A stretch of DNA of 64,000 bases from Tumebacillus flagellatus (GCF_000714935.1 NZ_JMIR01000008.1:1-64000), one strand, 5' to 3'. Counted from the first letter of the stretch, positions 25,976-34,704 are shown. Numbers and translations are program-made. Notes: generated from the sequence alone by a model not told the origin.

Positions 25976-28957
25976 ATGGAAGAACAGAAGCAGACCCTGC
26001 GCATCAACGATCGCGAGTTTTCGTTTGAGCCGGGGCAGAGCATCTTGGAAGCGGCGCAGGCGCAGGAGTATTACATCCCGCACGTGTGCTACCACCCAAG
26101 TCTTGGCGCGATCCAATCGTGCGACACCTGCATGGTGGAAGTCGACGGAGAATTGAAGCGCTCGTGCATCACCAAGTGCGAGCCGGGCATCGTCGTCAAC
26201 TCGATCTCGGAGCGGGCGCAAGCGGCGCAATTGGAAGCGATGCAGCGCATTTTGAAAAACCACGAACTGTACTGCACGGTGTGCGACAACAACAACGGCA
26301 ACTGCACCGTGCACAACACAGCCGAATATCTGCAAGTGGAACACCAGAAGTACGAGTTCAAACCGAAACCCTACCCGCAGGATACGACGCACCCTTTTTA
26401 CCGGTATGAGCCGGATCAGTGCATCCTCTGCGGGCGCTGCGTGGAAGCGTGCCAAGACTTGCAAGTCAACGAAACGCTCTCCATCGATTGGACGATGGAG
26501 AACCCGCGCGTGCTCTGGGACGGCGGCTCGCCGATCGACCAATCCTCTTGCGTGTCGTGCGGGCACTGCGTCACCGTCTGCCCGTGCAACGCCCTGATGG
26601 AGAAAACGATGCTCGGCGAGGCGGGGTACTTGACCAACATTCCGAACGACCTCCTGCTCCCGATGATCGACCTGACCAAAGCGGTGGAGCCGGGCTACCA
26701 AGAGATCTTCGCCATCTCGGAGATCGAATCGGCGATGCGCGATTCCCGCATCAAGCGCACCAAGACCGTCTGCACATACTGCGGCGTCGGCTGTTCGTTT
26801 GAAGTCTGGACCAAGGGGCGCAAAATCCTCAAGATCGAGCCGCAGCACGAGGCCCCGGTCAACCAGATCTCAACCTGTGTCAAAGGCAAGTTCGGCTGGG
26901 ACTTCATCAACTCCGAAGAGCGCTTGACGAAACCGTTGATCCGCAAGGGCGACAAGTTCGTGGAAGCGACGTGGGACGAAGCGCTCGACTTGATCCACGA
27001 AAAACTCGGCGGGATCAAAGACACGTACGGCCCGGACTCCATCGGGTACATCGCGTCTTCGAAATGCTCCAACGAGGAAAACTTCATCTTCCAGAAATTC
27101 GCCCGCGCCGTGATGGGCACGAACAACATCGACAACTGTTCGCGCTACTGCCAATCGCCCGCCACGTCCGGCCTGATGCGCACCGTCGGCATCGGCGGCG
27201 ACGCCGGAACGGTCAAGGACATCGCCAACGCCGGACTTGTCATCGTCATCGGCGCGAACCCTGCGGAATCGCATCCGGTGCTGGCGACGCGCATCAAGCG
27301 CGCGCATAAATTGCGCGGACAGAAGCTGATGGTCATCGACCTGCGCAAGCACGAGTTGGGCGAGCGCGCCGACCTGTTCATCCGCCCGAAGCCGGGCACC
27401 GACTTGGTGTGGCTCTCGGCGGTAACCAAGTACATCCTCGACCAAGGCTGGCACGACGAGAAGTTCATCCTCGCCCGCGTCAACGGGTTTGAGCAATACG
27501 TGGCGTCACTGGAGAAGTTCACACTCGACTACGCCGTGGAAAAAACGGGCATGACCCGCGAACAACTCATCCAAATTGCCACCATGATCCATGAAGCGGA
27601 CGGGGTTTGCATCCTCTGGGCGATGGGGGTTACGCAGCACTCGATGGGCACGGACACCTCGACGGCGATCGCCAACCTGCTGCTGGTTACCGGCAACTTC
27701 GGCCGTCCGAACGCCGGGGCGTACCCGTTGCGCGGGCACAACAACGTCCAAGGCGCGTGCGACTTCGGCACGATGCCGGCGTGGATGCCGGGCTATGAAT
27801 CGGTCGAGGACGAGAAAGTCCGCGCCAAGTACGAAAAAGCGTGGGGCGTGACGCTGTCGCCGAAGCCGGGTCTGAACAACCACCAGATGATCGAGGGCGT
27901 CACCAACGGCAAACTCAAAGCGCTGTATCTGTTCGGCGAAGAGATGAGCCTCGTCGATTCGAATTCGAACCACGTCGAGAGCGTGTTTGAAAAACTGGAC
28001 TTCTTCGTCGTGCAGGACATCTTCTTCTCCCGCACCGCCCGGTACGCCGACGTCGTGCTTCCCGCCGCGCCGAGCTTGGAGAAAGAGGGCACGTTCACCA
28101 ACACCGAACGCCGCATCCAACGCTTCTACCAAGCGTTGAAGCCGCTCGGGGATTCCAAGCCGGACTGGCAGATCATCCAACTGGTCGCCAACCGCTTCGG
28201 CGCGAATTGGAAGTACGAGCACCCAAGCGATATCATGGCGGAAGCGGCGACGCTTGCGAACATTTTTGCCGGGGTCTCCTATGAGCGGCTGGTGGACTGG
28301 AACTCGCTGGTGTGGCCGGTCGAAGCGGACGGCACCGACACGCCGTTGCTCTACACGGAGCGCTTTGCGTTCCCGGACGGCCGGGCGCGTCTGTATCCGC
28401 TGGAAGAGCACGAGCCGATGTTTAAGCCAAACGAAGAGTACGACTTGCACTTGAACAACGGCCGTCTCTTGGAGCACTTCCACGAAGGCAACATGACGTA
28501 CCGCTCCCAGGGGATCACGCACAAAGTGCCGCGCGAATGGCTGGAAGTCTCGCCGGAACTCGCCCGGGAGCGCGGCATCGAGTCGGGCGCGCTGGTGCGC
28601 TTGACTTCGCCGTACGGGCATGTCAAAGTTCGCGTGCAAGTGACCGACACGGTGCGCGGCAAGGAACTGTACTTGACGATGAACTCGCGCGACGCGGAAT
28701 CGGCGATCAACCGCTTGACCTCGTCGTACCATGACAAAGTGACGCACACGCCGAACTACAAGGAAATGAGCGTCAAGATGGAAATCTTGGAGAAGAACGG
28801 AGAGCAGCCGCTTCCGATGCACAACCACCGCTTCGGGCACCGGACTCCGCAGATCGGGGTGCGGGTCGAGGCGAAGTGGCAGCGTTCCGACTACATCCCG
28901 ATCCCGGAAGCGATCGACGGAGGTGATTTCAGTGGCCAAAGCCATCACACACATTGA
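25976..28957 (+). CDS. Cytosolic formate dehydrogenase alpha subunit (Cys-type, YjgC-like), copy 2
   Basis: 993 residues from ATG 25976; GAGGTGGTG lies 6 bases upstream, so the in-frame GTGs inside that site are not used. It has the same domains as the copy at 21598: 2Fe-2S ferredoxin, His/Cys segment, CILCGRCVEACQ and CVSCGHCVTVCPC clusters, CTYCGVGC and the Mo-ligand Cys392 in NCSRYCQSPA. Long stretches are identical between copies, which points to a duplication. Copy 2 differs most in the C-terminal region (SNHVESVFEKLDF; YIPIPEAIDGG). Its last 26 bases overlap the following DUF1641 gene. Confidence 0.94.
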   Translation: MEEQKQTLRINDREFSFEPGQSILEAAQAQEYYIPHVCYHPSLGAIQSCDTCMVEVDGELKRSCITKCEPGIVVNSISERAQAAQLEAMQRILKNHELYCTVCDNNNGNCTVHNTAEYLQVEHQKYEFKPKPYPQDTTHPFYRYEPDQCILCGRCVEACQDLQVNETLSIDWTMENPRVLWDGGSPIDQSSCVSCGHCVTVCPCNALMEKTMLGEAGYLTNIPNDLLLPMIDLTKAVEPGYQEIFAISEIESAMRDSRIKRTKTVCTYCGVGCSFEVWTKGRKILKIEPQHEAPVNQISTCVKGKFGWDFINSEERLTKPLIRKGDKFVEATWDEALDLIHEKLGGIKDTYGPDSIGYIASSKCSNEENFIFQKFARAVMGTNNIDNCSRYCQSPATSGLMRTVGIGGDAGTVKDIANAGLVIVIGANPAESHPVLATRIKRAHKLRGQKLMVIDLRKHELGERADLFIRPKPGTDLVWLSAVTKYILDQGWHDEKFILARVNGFEQYVASLEKFTLDYAVEKTGMTREQLIQIATMIHEADGVCILWAMGVTQHSMGTDTSTAIANLLLVTGNFGRPNAGAYPLRGHNNVQGACDFGTMPAWMPGYESVEDEKVRAKYEKAWGVTLSPKPGLNNHQMIEGVTNGKLKALYLFGEEMSLVDSNSNHVESVFEKLDFFVVQDIFFSRTARYADVVLPAAPSLEKEGTFTNTERRIQRFYQALKPLGDSKPDWQIIQLVANRFGANWKYEHPSDIMAEAATLANIFAGVSYERLVDWNSLVWPVEADGTDTPLLYTERFAFPDGRARLYPLEEHEPMFKPNEEYDLHLNNGRLLEHFHEGNMTYRSQGITHKVPREWLEVSPELARERGIESGALVRLTSPYGHVKVRVQVTDTVRGKELYLTMNSRDAESAINRLTSSYHDKVTHTPNYKEMSVKMEILEKNGEQPLPMHNHRFGHRTPQIGVRVEAKWQRSDYIPIPEAIDGGDFSGQSHHTH

Positions 28958-29423
28958 GGCATCCGTTCCCAACGAAGTGGAAGAGCGAGAACAAGCCATC
29001 CAAGAAATTCTAAGCAGCGCCGCCAAGAACAAAGAGGCGCTCCTCCTGTTCATGGAGATGCTGGGCGACCTGCACCGAGGGGGTTTTTTGGAAGCGGCAG
29101 ACGCATTTCTCAAAAACCGTCACAAAATCAGCAGGATCGGCATCAACCAACTCAACAAATCCGGCGCGCAACACATCATCAAAAACGGCATGGGCGCGCT
29201 GCAGTTTCTCGCCGGCGTCGACCCGAACAAGTTGAACGCGATGCTCGGCGCCGTCTCCACAGGCATCGACCGGGCGGTGGAAGCGCCGGAAGGGAACGAG
29301 CGTCCCGGCCTCTGGGGCATGGTCAAGCAGATGCGCGAACCCGGCGTGCAGTCGTCGCTCGGCGTGCTGATGAATTTCCTGCGCGGCATGGGCGACGGGT
29401 TGGAGCAAAACCGAGTTCACTAG
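28932..29423 (+). CDS. DUF1641 partner protein of formate dehydrogenase, copy 2
   Basis: 163 residues from GTG 28932, chosen because GGAGGTGA ends 5 bases upstream; GTG 28923 lies inside that site. DUF1641 features are ALLLFMEMLGDLHRGGFLE, LKNRHKISRIGINQLNKSG and RPGLWGMVKQMREPGVQSS, ending in LMNFLRGMGDGL. It is clearly related to the 24580 paralogue but diverged more than the dehydrogenases have. The 26-base overlap with the dehydrogenase implies translational coupling and a 1:1 complex (inference). Confidence 0.85.
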   Translation: MAKAITHIEASVPNEVEEREQAIQEILSSAAKNKEALLLFMEMLGDLHRGGFLEAADAFLKNRHKISRIGINQLNKSGAQHIIKNGMGALQFLAGVDPNKLNAMLGAVSTGIDRAVEAPEGNERPGLWGMVKQMREPGVQSSLGVLMNFLRGMGDGLEQNRVH

Positions 29424-29438
29424 AGGGAAGGTGAGGGC

Positions 29439-29675
29439 ATGGCGACAGGAAAGTTCATTCTGCAAGGAATGAAGGGCGAGGACGACGCCAAGCGGGTCGA
29501 TGAAACCCTGCGCGGCGTCTGGGGCATCCAAGACGTCAACCTGCACGTCGAGAAGGCGGAAGTCAATTTCCGCTACGACGAGCGCGCCGCCTCGTACCAA
29601 GATCTGAAACAAGCGCTGATCGACCAAGGATTCGGCGTCGTGGAGGGGAGGATGTCGGATGGCCAACGTCTGTGA
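29439..29675 (+). CDS. HMA-like (ferredoxin-fold) protein without the CXXC metal motif
   Basis: 78 residues, ATG 29439 after AGGGAAGGTGAG. The length and pattern follow a heavy-metal-associated domain: FILQGMKGEDDAKRVDETL, then GVWGIQDVNLHVEKAEVNF, then LKQALIDQGFGVV. In copper chaperones the loop after Gly-Met is T/xCxxC; here it is GMKGEDDA, with no Cys in the protein. Classical Cu(I) or Zn binding is therefore unlikely, and the acidic loop may bind another ligand or a partner. It is the third gene of the second formate dehydrogenase operon and overlaps the next gene by 17 bases. Confidence 0.65.
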   Translation: MATGKFILQGMKGEDDAKRVDETLRGVWGIQDVNLHVEKAEVNFRYDERAASYQDLKQALIDQGFGVVEGRMSDGQRL

Positions 29676-29811
29676 ACTGTGCGGCAAGAGCGACGGCGAG
29701 CCGGAGACGGGGACGGGGACGGAGATGTCGCTGGACACGCTGAACGTCTGCGAGAACTGCCGCAAAGACCGGCAGTCGGACGACGCGTCGGGAACCGGCC
29801 GTTGGTGGTAA
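29659..29811 (+). CDS. 50-residue zinc-ribbon-like protein
   Basis: ATG 29659 has GGAGGGGAGG upstream inside the end of the previous gene. The product starts MANVCELCGK and contains VCENCRK, two CxxC pairs separated by about 25 residues, enough for one structural zinc. The middle includes a GAGACGG-type repeat (EPETGTGTE), and the tail is SGTGRWW. A terminator begins 14 bases after the TAA. The strong ribosome site, overlap and paired Cys support a real gene. The role is unknown; it may be an accessory of the formate dehydrogenase copy 2 operon. Confidence 0.65.
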   Translation: MANVCELCGKSDGEPETGTGTEMSLDTLNVCENCRKDRQSDDASGTGRWW

Positions 29812-29824
29812 TTCTGAAAAAAAG

Positions 29825-29860
29825 AAAGCATCTGCAGCCGATGTGCCGCAGATGCTTTTT
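29825..29860 (+). terminator. Terminator of the second formate dehydrogenase operon
   Basis: AAAGCATCTGC (29825-29835) pairs with GCAGATGCTTT (29848-29858), ending in T5. Confidence 0.88.
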
Positions 29861-29914
29861 GATATAGTACAATGGAAGCACTTGAGCTTGTAAGACAAAG
29901 GAGTTTGTGCTTCC

Positions 29915-30892
29915 ATGTTTCAGATTACCCCCTACCCCGAGTGGTCTTGGTCGCATTCGCGGGACCATCTGTTTCAAGAGTGCCCTCGGAGGTATTACTA
30001 CCATTATTACGGTTCGCACAACGGCTGGCTGCGCGACGCAGCACCCGAGCAGCAAGAGACGTACCGCTTGAAGCAGATGGCGAACTTGTTCCTCGTCTTC
30101 GGGGATGCGCTGCACCAAGCGGCCGACATGCACATCCGGCAGTTTCAGGCGAAGAACCACCTGTTTTCGTACAGTGAACTTTTTACGAAGATCCGCAACA
30201 TGATGAACCAAGCGGTGCTGGAGTCCAAGGACATCGAGCAATGGCAAGCCGCGCCCAAGAAGCGCAAGATGTTGGTGGAGCAGTACTACTACCACCAACT
30301 GCCCAAGCGCATCGTCCAGATCATCAAGGAGCGCATGGAAACCTGCTTGACCAACTTGCTCGACAGCGAGTCGATGCGCGAGATCACCACCGACCCGCGC
30401 GTTGAGATTTTGGAAATGGAGAAGCTGAACACGATCTACGTGCGCGGCGAGAAAGTCTACGTCAAGCTCGACGTGCTGTACCGCATCGGCGACCGCTACA
30501 TCATCTCCGACTGGAAGACGGGGCAAGAGGACGAGAGCATCGAGGAACAGCTCTACCTCTACGCGTACTACCTGCACCGCGAAGCCGGCGTGCCGCTTTC
30601 GCAAATCGAGATTCGCACGGAGTACCTGTTGACGGGCGAGTGCCGCAAAACGTACGTCACAGAAGCGAACTTGGAGCAAGTCGAGGAGAAGATCGTCTCG
30701 TCCACCGCCGAGATGAAATCCTACCTGCACGATCCGGCGCAAAACCAACCGCTTTCCCGCCTCGACTTCGAGGGAGCCGCCAACCCGCGCTCCTGCATGT
30801 ACTGCAACTACCGCCAGCTCTGCGAACTCAAAGACCGCACGCTGCTCGATGCGGCAGACGAAGCAGCGCCAGGCGCGGAACAAGCAGGATAA
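29915..30892 (+). CDS. Stand-alone PD-(D/E)XK nuclease (Cas4/RecB-like) with a four-Cys cluster
   Basis: 325 residues. SWSHSRDHLFQECPRRYYYHY near the N-terminus carries the first Cys of the RecB/AddB/Cas4 type. VYVKLDVLYRIGDRYIISDWKTG supplies the LD...DWK catalytic motif near residue 200. CMYCNYRQLC at the C-terminus gives the other three Cys of a likely 4Fe-4S cluster. The QLYLYAYYLHRE segment is the usual motif IV helix. The family cleaves or trims DNA ends. No helicase gene and no CRISPR array lie nearby, so it is not a cas4 by context. It is flanked by terminators as a single-gene unit. Confidence 0.85.
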   Translation: MFQITPYPEWSWSHSRDHLFQECPRRYYYHYYGSHNGWLRDAAPEQQETYRLKQMANLFLVFGDALHQAADMHIRQFQAKNHLFSYSELFTKIRNMMNQAVLESKDIEQWQAAPKKRKMLVEQYYYHQLPKRIVQIIKERMETCLTNLLDSESMREITTDPRVEILEMEKLNTIYVRGEKVYVKLDVLYRIGDRYIISDWKTGQEDESIEEQLYLYAYYLHREAGVPLSQIEIRTEYLLTGECRKTYVTEANLEQVEEKIVSSTAEMKSYLHDPAQNQPLSRLDFEGAANPRSCMYCNYRQLCELKDRTLLDAADEAAPGAEQAG

Positions 30893-30919
30893 CCACCCGA
30901 TACTACAGATACACAAAGA

Positions 30920-30955
30920 AAAACTTGGTCTGGCGAGTGCCGGACCAAGTTTTTT
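30920..30955. terminator. Bidirectional terminator after the nuclease gene
   Basis: AAAACTTGGTC (30920-30930) pairs with GACCAAGTTTT (30943-30953). The T run overlaps the stop codon of the converging minus-strand gene. Confidence 0.88.
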
Positions 30956-31157
30956 ATACTTGTTGACTCTTTTGTCGTTGAACGACTTCTAAGACAAGAC
31001 CGATGACGACGGCCGGAAGGAACATATAGAGCAACGAGGGAGCGCCGACTTTGAGTATGGAGGCCGTCGTCCAATCCACTTGCCCTGACAAGGCCACAAC
31101 GTTGCACAGCGCGAACAGACAGCTCAAGGTCAACCACAACACAAAGATCTTTTTCAT
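30954..31157 (-). CDS. Small two-span membrane protein of unknown function
   Basis: 67 residues, ATG 31157 with AAAGGGGGA upstream. Two hydrophobic segments, at about residues 4-24 (IFVLWLTLSCLFALCNVVAL) and 39-58 (APSLLYMFLPAVVIGLVLEV), are separated by a short polar loop, with a basic tail (QRQKSQQV). I do not recognise a family. It is divergent from the heat-shock operon and convergent with the nuclease gene. Confidence 0.65.
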   Translation of the reverse strand: MKKIFVLWLTLSCLFALCNVVALSGQVDWTTASILKVGAPSLLYMFLPAVVIGLVLEVVQRQKSQQV

Positions 31158-31273
31158 CTGAATCGTCCCCCTTTTGACAATATTCTAACATTTTATATGA
31201 CGGAAGGGAATGGTTTGTGACAAAAAAGTGAACAAATTTGTCTGCTTAAATTTCGTTTTTGAAACGCCGGAAG

Positions 31274-31303
31274 TTGACAACGGCAACTCGGTTTTGCTAC
31301 ATT
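31274..31303 (+). promoter_or_regulatory. Sigma-A promoter of the hrcA-dnaK operon
   Basis: Consensus TTGACA (31274-31279), 18 bases, TACATT (31298-31303). The CIRCE operator begins 10 bases downstream, so HrcA binding would block initiation. Confidence 0.75.
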
Positions 31304-31313
31304 TTATCTAGAC

Positions 31314-31340
31314 TTAGCACTCGTGGTCATCGAGTGCTAA
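31314..31340 (+). promoter_or_regulatory. CIRCE operator (HrcA binding site)
   Basis: TTAGCACTC (31314-31322), nine bases, GAGTGCTAA (31332-31340): a perfect copy of the CIRCE consensus, between the promoter and the hrcA ribosome site. Confidence 0.98.
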
Positions 31341-31366
31341 CAAAGCGACGAAGGAGGGAGTGCTCT

Positions 31367-32410
31367 GTGTTAACCGATCGCCAGAAAGTCATCTTGCAAA
31401 TTCTCGTCGATGATTATATTCGTTCTGCGGAACCGGTTGGCTCGCGCACGATCTCCAAGCGACCGGACATGTCGATTTCGCCGGCGACCATCCGCAATGA
31501 GATGGCCGATCTGGAGGAGTTGGGCTATCTCGAACAGCCGCATACGTCCGCCGGACGCATCCCTTCGCAGAAGGGCTACCGCTTCTATGTCGACCACCTC
31601 ATGAACGCGGACAACGGAGAAGCTCAAGACGTGCAAAACCTGCGCTCCGGCCTCCTCAACCGTTTGGACGAGATGGAACAAGTCGTGCAGCAGACCGCTT
31701 CGATCGTGTCGGGCTTAACCAACTACACGGCGATCGTGCTCGGCCCGAAAGTGTTCACGGACAAACTGCTCTCCATCCAGATTCAGCCCTACGGCGATCG
31801 AATGGCGGTGGCGATTCTGGTCACCGACACCGGGCATGTCGAGCATCGCAAAGTCACGATTCCGGAAGGCGTGCCGCCCGAAGCGATTGCGCACTACGTC
31901 AACTTGCTGAACCAAAAGCTCGTCGGAGTGCCGTTGCACAAGCTGAAATCCGCATTGCACACCGAAGTGGCGGACGAACTTCGCCGCTGCTCCGAACAGT
32001 TCGAAGGCGCGATGATGCTGTTCAATCAGATGGTCGAGCCGGAAGACGACGGCACGGGCGGTCAGCGCATCTACCTCGGCGGCACCACGCGGATCATGAA
32101 CCAACCGGAATTCCGCGATGTCGAGAAGCTGAAACCGCTGTTGGACATGTTTGAGCAGACGCAGAAGCTGGTTCGGATGCTGGAGGGGACAACCTCATCC
32201 GGAGGGATTCAAGTCCGCATCGGACACGAGAACTTGATCGAGACGATTCACGAGTGTTCCTTGGTCACCGCCTCCTATACCATCGACGGGATTCCGGTCG
32301 GTTCGATCGGCGTTTTGGGGCCGACGCGCATGGAATACGGGCGGGTGATTCACACCTTGAATCAATTCTCGACGACGCTGTCTCAGATTTTGACCCAACT
32401 GAATAAATAA
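31367..32410 (+). CDS. hrcA: Heat-inducible transcription repressor HrcA
   Basis: 347 residues from GTG 31367, with AAGGAGGGAG 6 bases upstream; the longer open frame runs back through the operator and is not coding. The winged-helix N-terminus reads LTDRQKVILQILVDDYI and PATIRNEMADLEELGYL, ending in HTSAGRIPSQKGYRFYVDHL, a near-invariant HrcA signature. HrcA binds CIRCE and represses chaperone operons; GroE availability keeps it folded and active. The C-terminal VLGPTRMEYGRVIHTLNQF block is intact. It autoregulates the operon through the perfect CIRCE upstream. Confidence 0.98.
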   Translation: MLTDRQKVILQILVDDYIRSAEPVGSRTISKRPDMSISPATIRNEMADLEELGYLEQPHTSAGRIPSQKGYRFYVDHLMNADNGEAQDVQNLRSGLLNRLDEMEQVVQQTASIVSGLTNYTAIVLGPKVFTDKLLSIQIQPYGDRMAVAILVTDTGHVEHRKVTIPEGVPPEAIAHYVNLLNQKLVGVPLHKLKSALHTEVADELRRCSEQFEGAMMLFNQMVEPEDDGTGGQRIYLGGTTRIMNQPEFRDVEKLKPLLDMFEQTQKLVRMLEGTTSSGGIQVRIGHENLIETIHECSLVTASYTIDGIPVGSIGVLGPTRMEYGRVIHTLNQFSTTLSQILTQLNK

Positions 32411-32509
32411 CAACCTCCTGTTCATACTTGAAGAGGTAGTTTCGTAGAACGTAGAACGATCAGGGGAGTGTACGCTCCTCTTACATAAGATCGATGGGGG
32501 TTATGCCGG

Positions 32510-34057
32510 ATGAGTCAGTCCTCCAGTCAGAAGCCGCAGGAAGCCGACGAACGATTGGCCGCGCTCTATTCGAACGCGACCGCCGTGCGCGCGATCTCTT
32601 CCGCCGTCGAAGGGACGATCGGCCCCAAGGGGCTCGACACGATGCTCGTCGACACGCGCGGCAACGTGATTATTACGAATGACGGTGTGACGATCCTGAA
32701 CCGGATGGAAGTCACCCACCCGGCGGCCAAGATGCTGATCAACGTCGCATCGGCCCAGCAAGAGGAAATCGGCGACGGCACGACGACCGCGACGCTGTTG
32801 GCGGCGGCTCTTCTTAATGAAGGCGTGGCGCAAGTGGAGCGCGGCGTGCCTGTCACCCGCGTCATCGAGGGCATCGCGTCCGGCGTCCACTACGCGGTGG
32901 AACGCTTGCAAAGCCGCGCCCGCTCCTTGGATTTTCTCGGCGAAGACGTGCTGTATCAAGTGGCGATGGTCGCCGGTCGCGAGCATGATGACATCGCGCA
33001 CCTCGTCACGGAAGCGGCACACTTGATCGGCTTCGAAAAACTGCGCGACCCGCAGTATCGGCTGTCCGATCATGTGATGTCGAGCGTCGGAGCGCAGAGC
33101 GAGGTGTTTCAAGGGCTGATCTTGAATAAGCAGCGCATGTCGCCGCAGATGCCGGCCTCTGTTCTGGAAGCCAAGATTCTGATCGTCGACGACGCGCTGG
33201 AGCCGGAAGAGATCGATTCCGAAGCGCTCGGCACGGAAGCGGGCTTCCAACTCTACCGCCATTATAAGGAAGAGTTCCGCAAACACATCTCCGCTCTGCC
33301 CCAGCTCGGCATCAACGTCGTGTTCACCGACCGCGGTGTTTCGCCGGTCGCCGAAGAGGTGCTCGGCGAAGCGGGCGTGATGATCGTCCAGCGCGTGGCG
33401 TCCAAAGACCTGCGCAAAATCGCCGAGCACACCGGCGCCCGTCCGATCAAACGGACGGGAATCGCCAAACAGCCGGAAGAGCTGCACCGCTTCCTCGGGC
33501 GTGCCGAGTCGGTCGTGGAAGACGAGCGGATGGAGACGATCCGCATCGTCGGAGGCTACGGCAAGCCGCTCGCCACGATCCTCGTCGGAGCCTCGACGGA
33601 AGAAGTGGTCGGCGAGCGCTCTCGCATCGCCCGCGACGCCGCGTCGTCCGTGCAAGCGGCCGTCCGGGGCGGCGTGGTGCCCGGCGGCGGTTCGGTGGAA
33701 CTCTGGACGGCCCGCGAAGTGGAGAAGATGCGCGAAACGGTGCGCGGCATGACCGGGTTCGGCGTTGAAGCGGTCGCGCGCGCTCTGCGCAAACCGATGA
33801 CGCAAATCGTCCAGAACGCCGGGTTCAACCCGTTGGAGAAAGTCGAAGAAGCGAACGTCGCGCAGGTCGAACTCGGCAGTGATTCGCTGGCGATCAACTG
33901 CGAAGACGGCAGCGTCAGCGACATGGTCGAGTACGGCATCTACGACCCGACGCTGGTGAAAACGCACGCGTTGCGCGCAGCCGGAGAAGTTACGGTGGCG
34001 ATCATGCGCATTCATACGATCATTCGCATGAAGGATCACAGCGATGACGAAGAATAG
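32510..34057 (+). CDS. Group III (archaeal/thermosome-like) chaperonin
   Basis: 515 residues, ATG 32510, GGGGG upstream. The motifs are those of the TCP-1/thermosome branch, not Gro[26 protein letters not shown] (D58), [21 protein letters not shown] and the TTTATLL nucleotide motif (G88-T93). [14 protein letters not shown] closes the ATPase region. It lacks the helical-protrusion insertion expected of full-length group II lids as far as can be judged by length. Such bacterial chaperonins, described in Carboxydothermus and relatives as group III, lie in the hsp70 operon between hrcA and grpE exactly as here. They form two-ring cages that need no GroES-type cofactor. Control is through CIRCE. 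Confidence 0.93.
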   Translation: MSQSSSQKPQEADERLAALYSNATAVRAISSAVEGTIGPKGLDTMLVDTRGNVIITNDGVTILNRMEVTHPAAKMLINVASAQQEEIGDGTTTATLLAAALLNEGVAQVERGVPVTRVIEGIASGVHYAVERLQSRARSLDFLGEDVLYQVAMVAGREHDDIAHLVTEAAHLIGFEKLRDPQYRLSDHVMSSVGAQSEVFQGLILNKQRMSPQMPASVLEAKILIVDDALEPEEIDSEALGTEAGFQLYRHYKEEFRKHISALPQLGINVVFTDRGVSPVAEEVLGEAGVMIVQRVASKDLRKIAEHTGARPIKRTGIAKQPEELHRFLGRAESVVEDERMETIRIVGGYGKPLATILVGASTEEVVGERSRIARDAASSVQAAVRGGVVPGGGSVELWTAREVEKMRETVRGMTGFGVEAVARALRKPMTQIVQNAGFNPLEKVEEANVAQVELGSDSLAINCEDGSVSDMVEYGIYDPTLVKTHALRAAGEVTVAIMRIHTIIRMKDHSDDEE

Positions 34058-34082
34058 AGGATTTCTTAGGAGGTTCCGAAAG

Positions 34083-34637
34083 ATGGAAGACAACCGTATG
34101 GACGAAACCGTCCAAGAAAAAGCGGTCGAAACCGAAGCCCAAGCGGCCGAGGCGGACGGCGCTGAAGATACCCGCACCCGCGAAGAGTTGCTGGCGGAAG
34201 TGCAGCGACTGACGGCGGAAGCGGACGATTACAAGGGTCGCTACTTGCGCGCCCAGGCGGATTTTGACAACTTCCGCCGCCGCAGCCGTCAAGAGAAGGA
34301 AGAGTTCGCGGCGTATGCGAACACCCGCATCATCGAAGAACTGCTTCCGGTGCTCGACACGTTCGAGATGGCGATGAAGTCGGCCGACAACGCCGACGTC
34401 AAAACCCTGCTCACCGGCGTGGAGATGGTCTACCGCCAACTGCAAACCGCGCTTGGCAACTACGGCCTCGCGCCGATCGAATCGGTCGGACAGCCGTTTG
34501 ACCCGAACTTCCACGAGGGCGTCATGCAAGTGGAGTCGCCGGACCATCCGGCGGGCACCGTCGTGATGGAGATGCGCAAGGGCTACAAGCTCAAGGACAA
34601 AGTCATCCGTCCGGCGATGGTGCAAGTCAGCCAGTAA
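34083..34637 (+). CDS. grpE: Nucleotide exchange factor GrpE
   Basis: 184 residues from ATG 34083, with AGGAGG 9 bases upstream; the longer frame begins inside the chaperonin gene. An acidic disordered N-terminus precedes the coiled coil (LAEVQRLTAEADDYKGRYLR, AQADFDNFRRRSRQEKEE). The beta-wing domain holds the conserved PFDPNFHEGVMQVE and YKLKDKVIRPAMVQVS blocks. GrpE releases ADP from DnaK. It starts 25 bases after the chaperonin stop. Confidence 0.96.
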   Translation: MEDNRMDETVQEKAVETEAQAAEADGAEDTRTREELLAEVQRLTAEADDYKGRYLRAQADFDNFRRRSRQEKEEFAAYANTRIIEELLPVLDTFEMAMKSADNADVKTLLTGVEMVYRQLQTALGNYGLAPIESVGQPFDPNFHEGVMQVESPDHPAGTVVMEMRKGYKLKDKVIRPAMVQVSQ

Positions 34638-34664
34638 TCCGTTACTCATTCAGCCTCATTGAGT

Positions 34665-34693
34665 TTGCCAAATCCTTTTTTCCTATCTATATA
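34665..34693 (+). promoter_or_regulatory. Internal sigma-A promoter upstream of dnaK
   Basis: TTGCCA (34665-34670), 17 bases, TATATA (34688-34693) in the 88-base grpE-dnaK gap, 33 bases before the dnaK start. There is no CIRCE here, so this would give HrcA-independent basal DnaK. Confidence 0.5.
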
Positions 34694-34704
34694 GAAGCTC
34701 ATAG

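Noticed and set aside
29915..30892. cas4 gene of a CRISPR system
   Set aside because: Cas4-like fold only. No direct-repeat array, cas1 or cas2 anywhere in the window.
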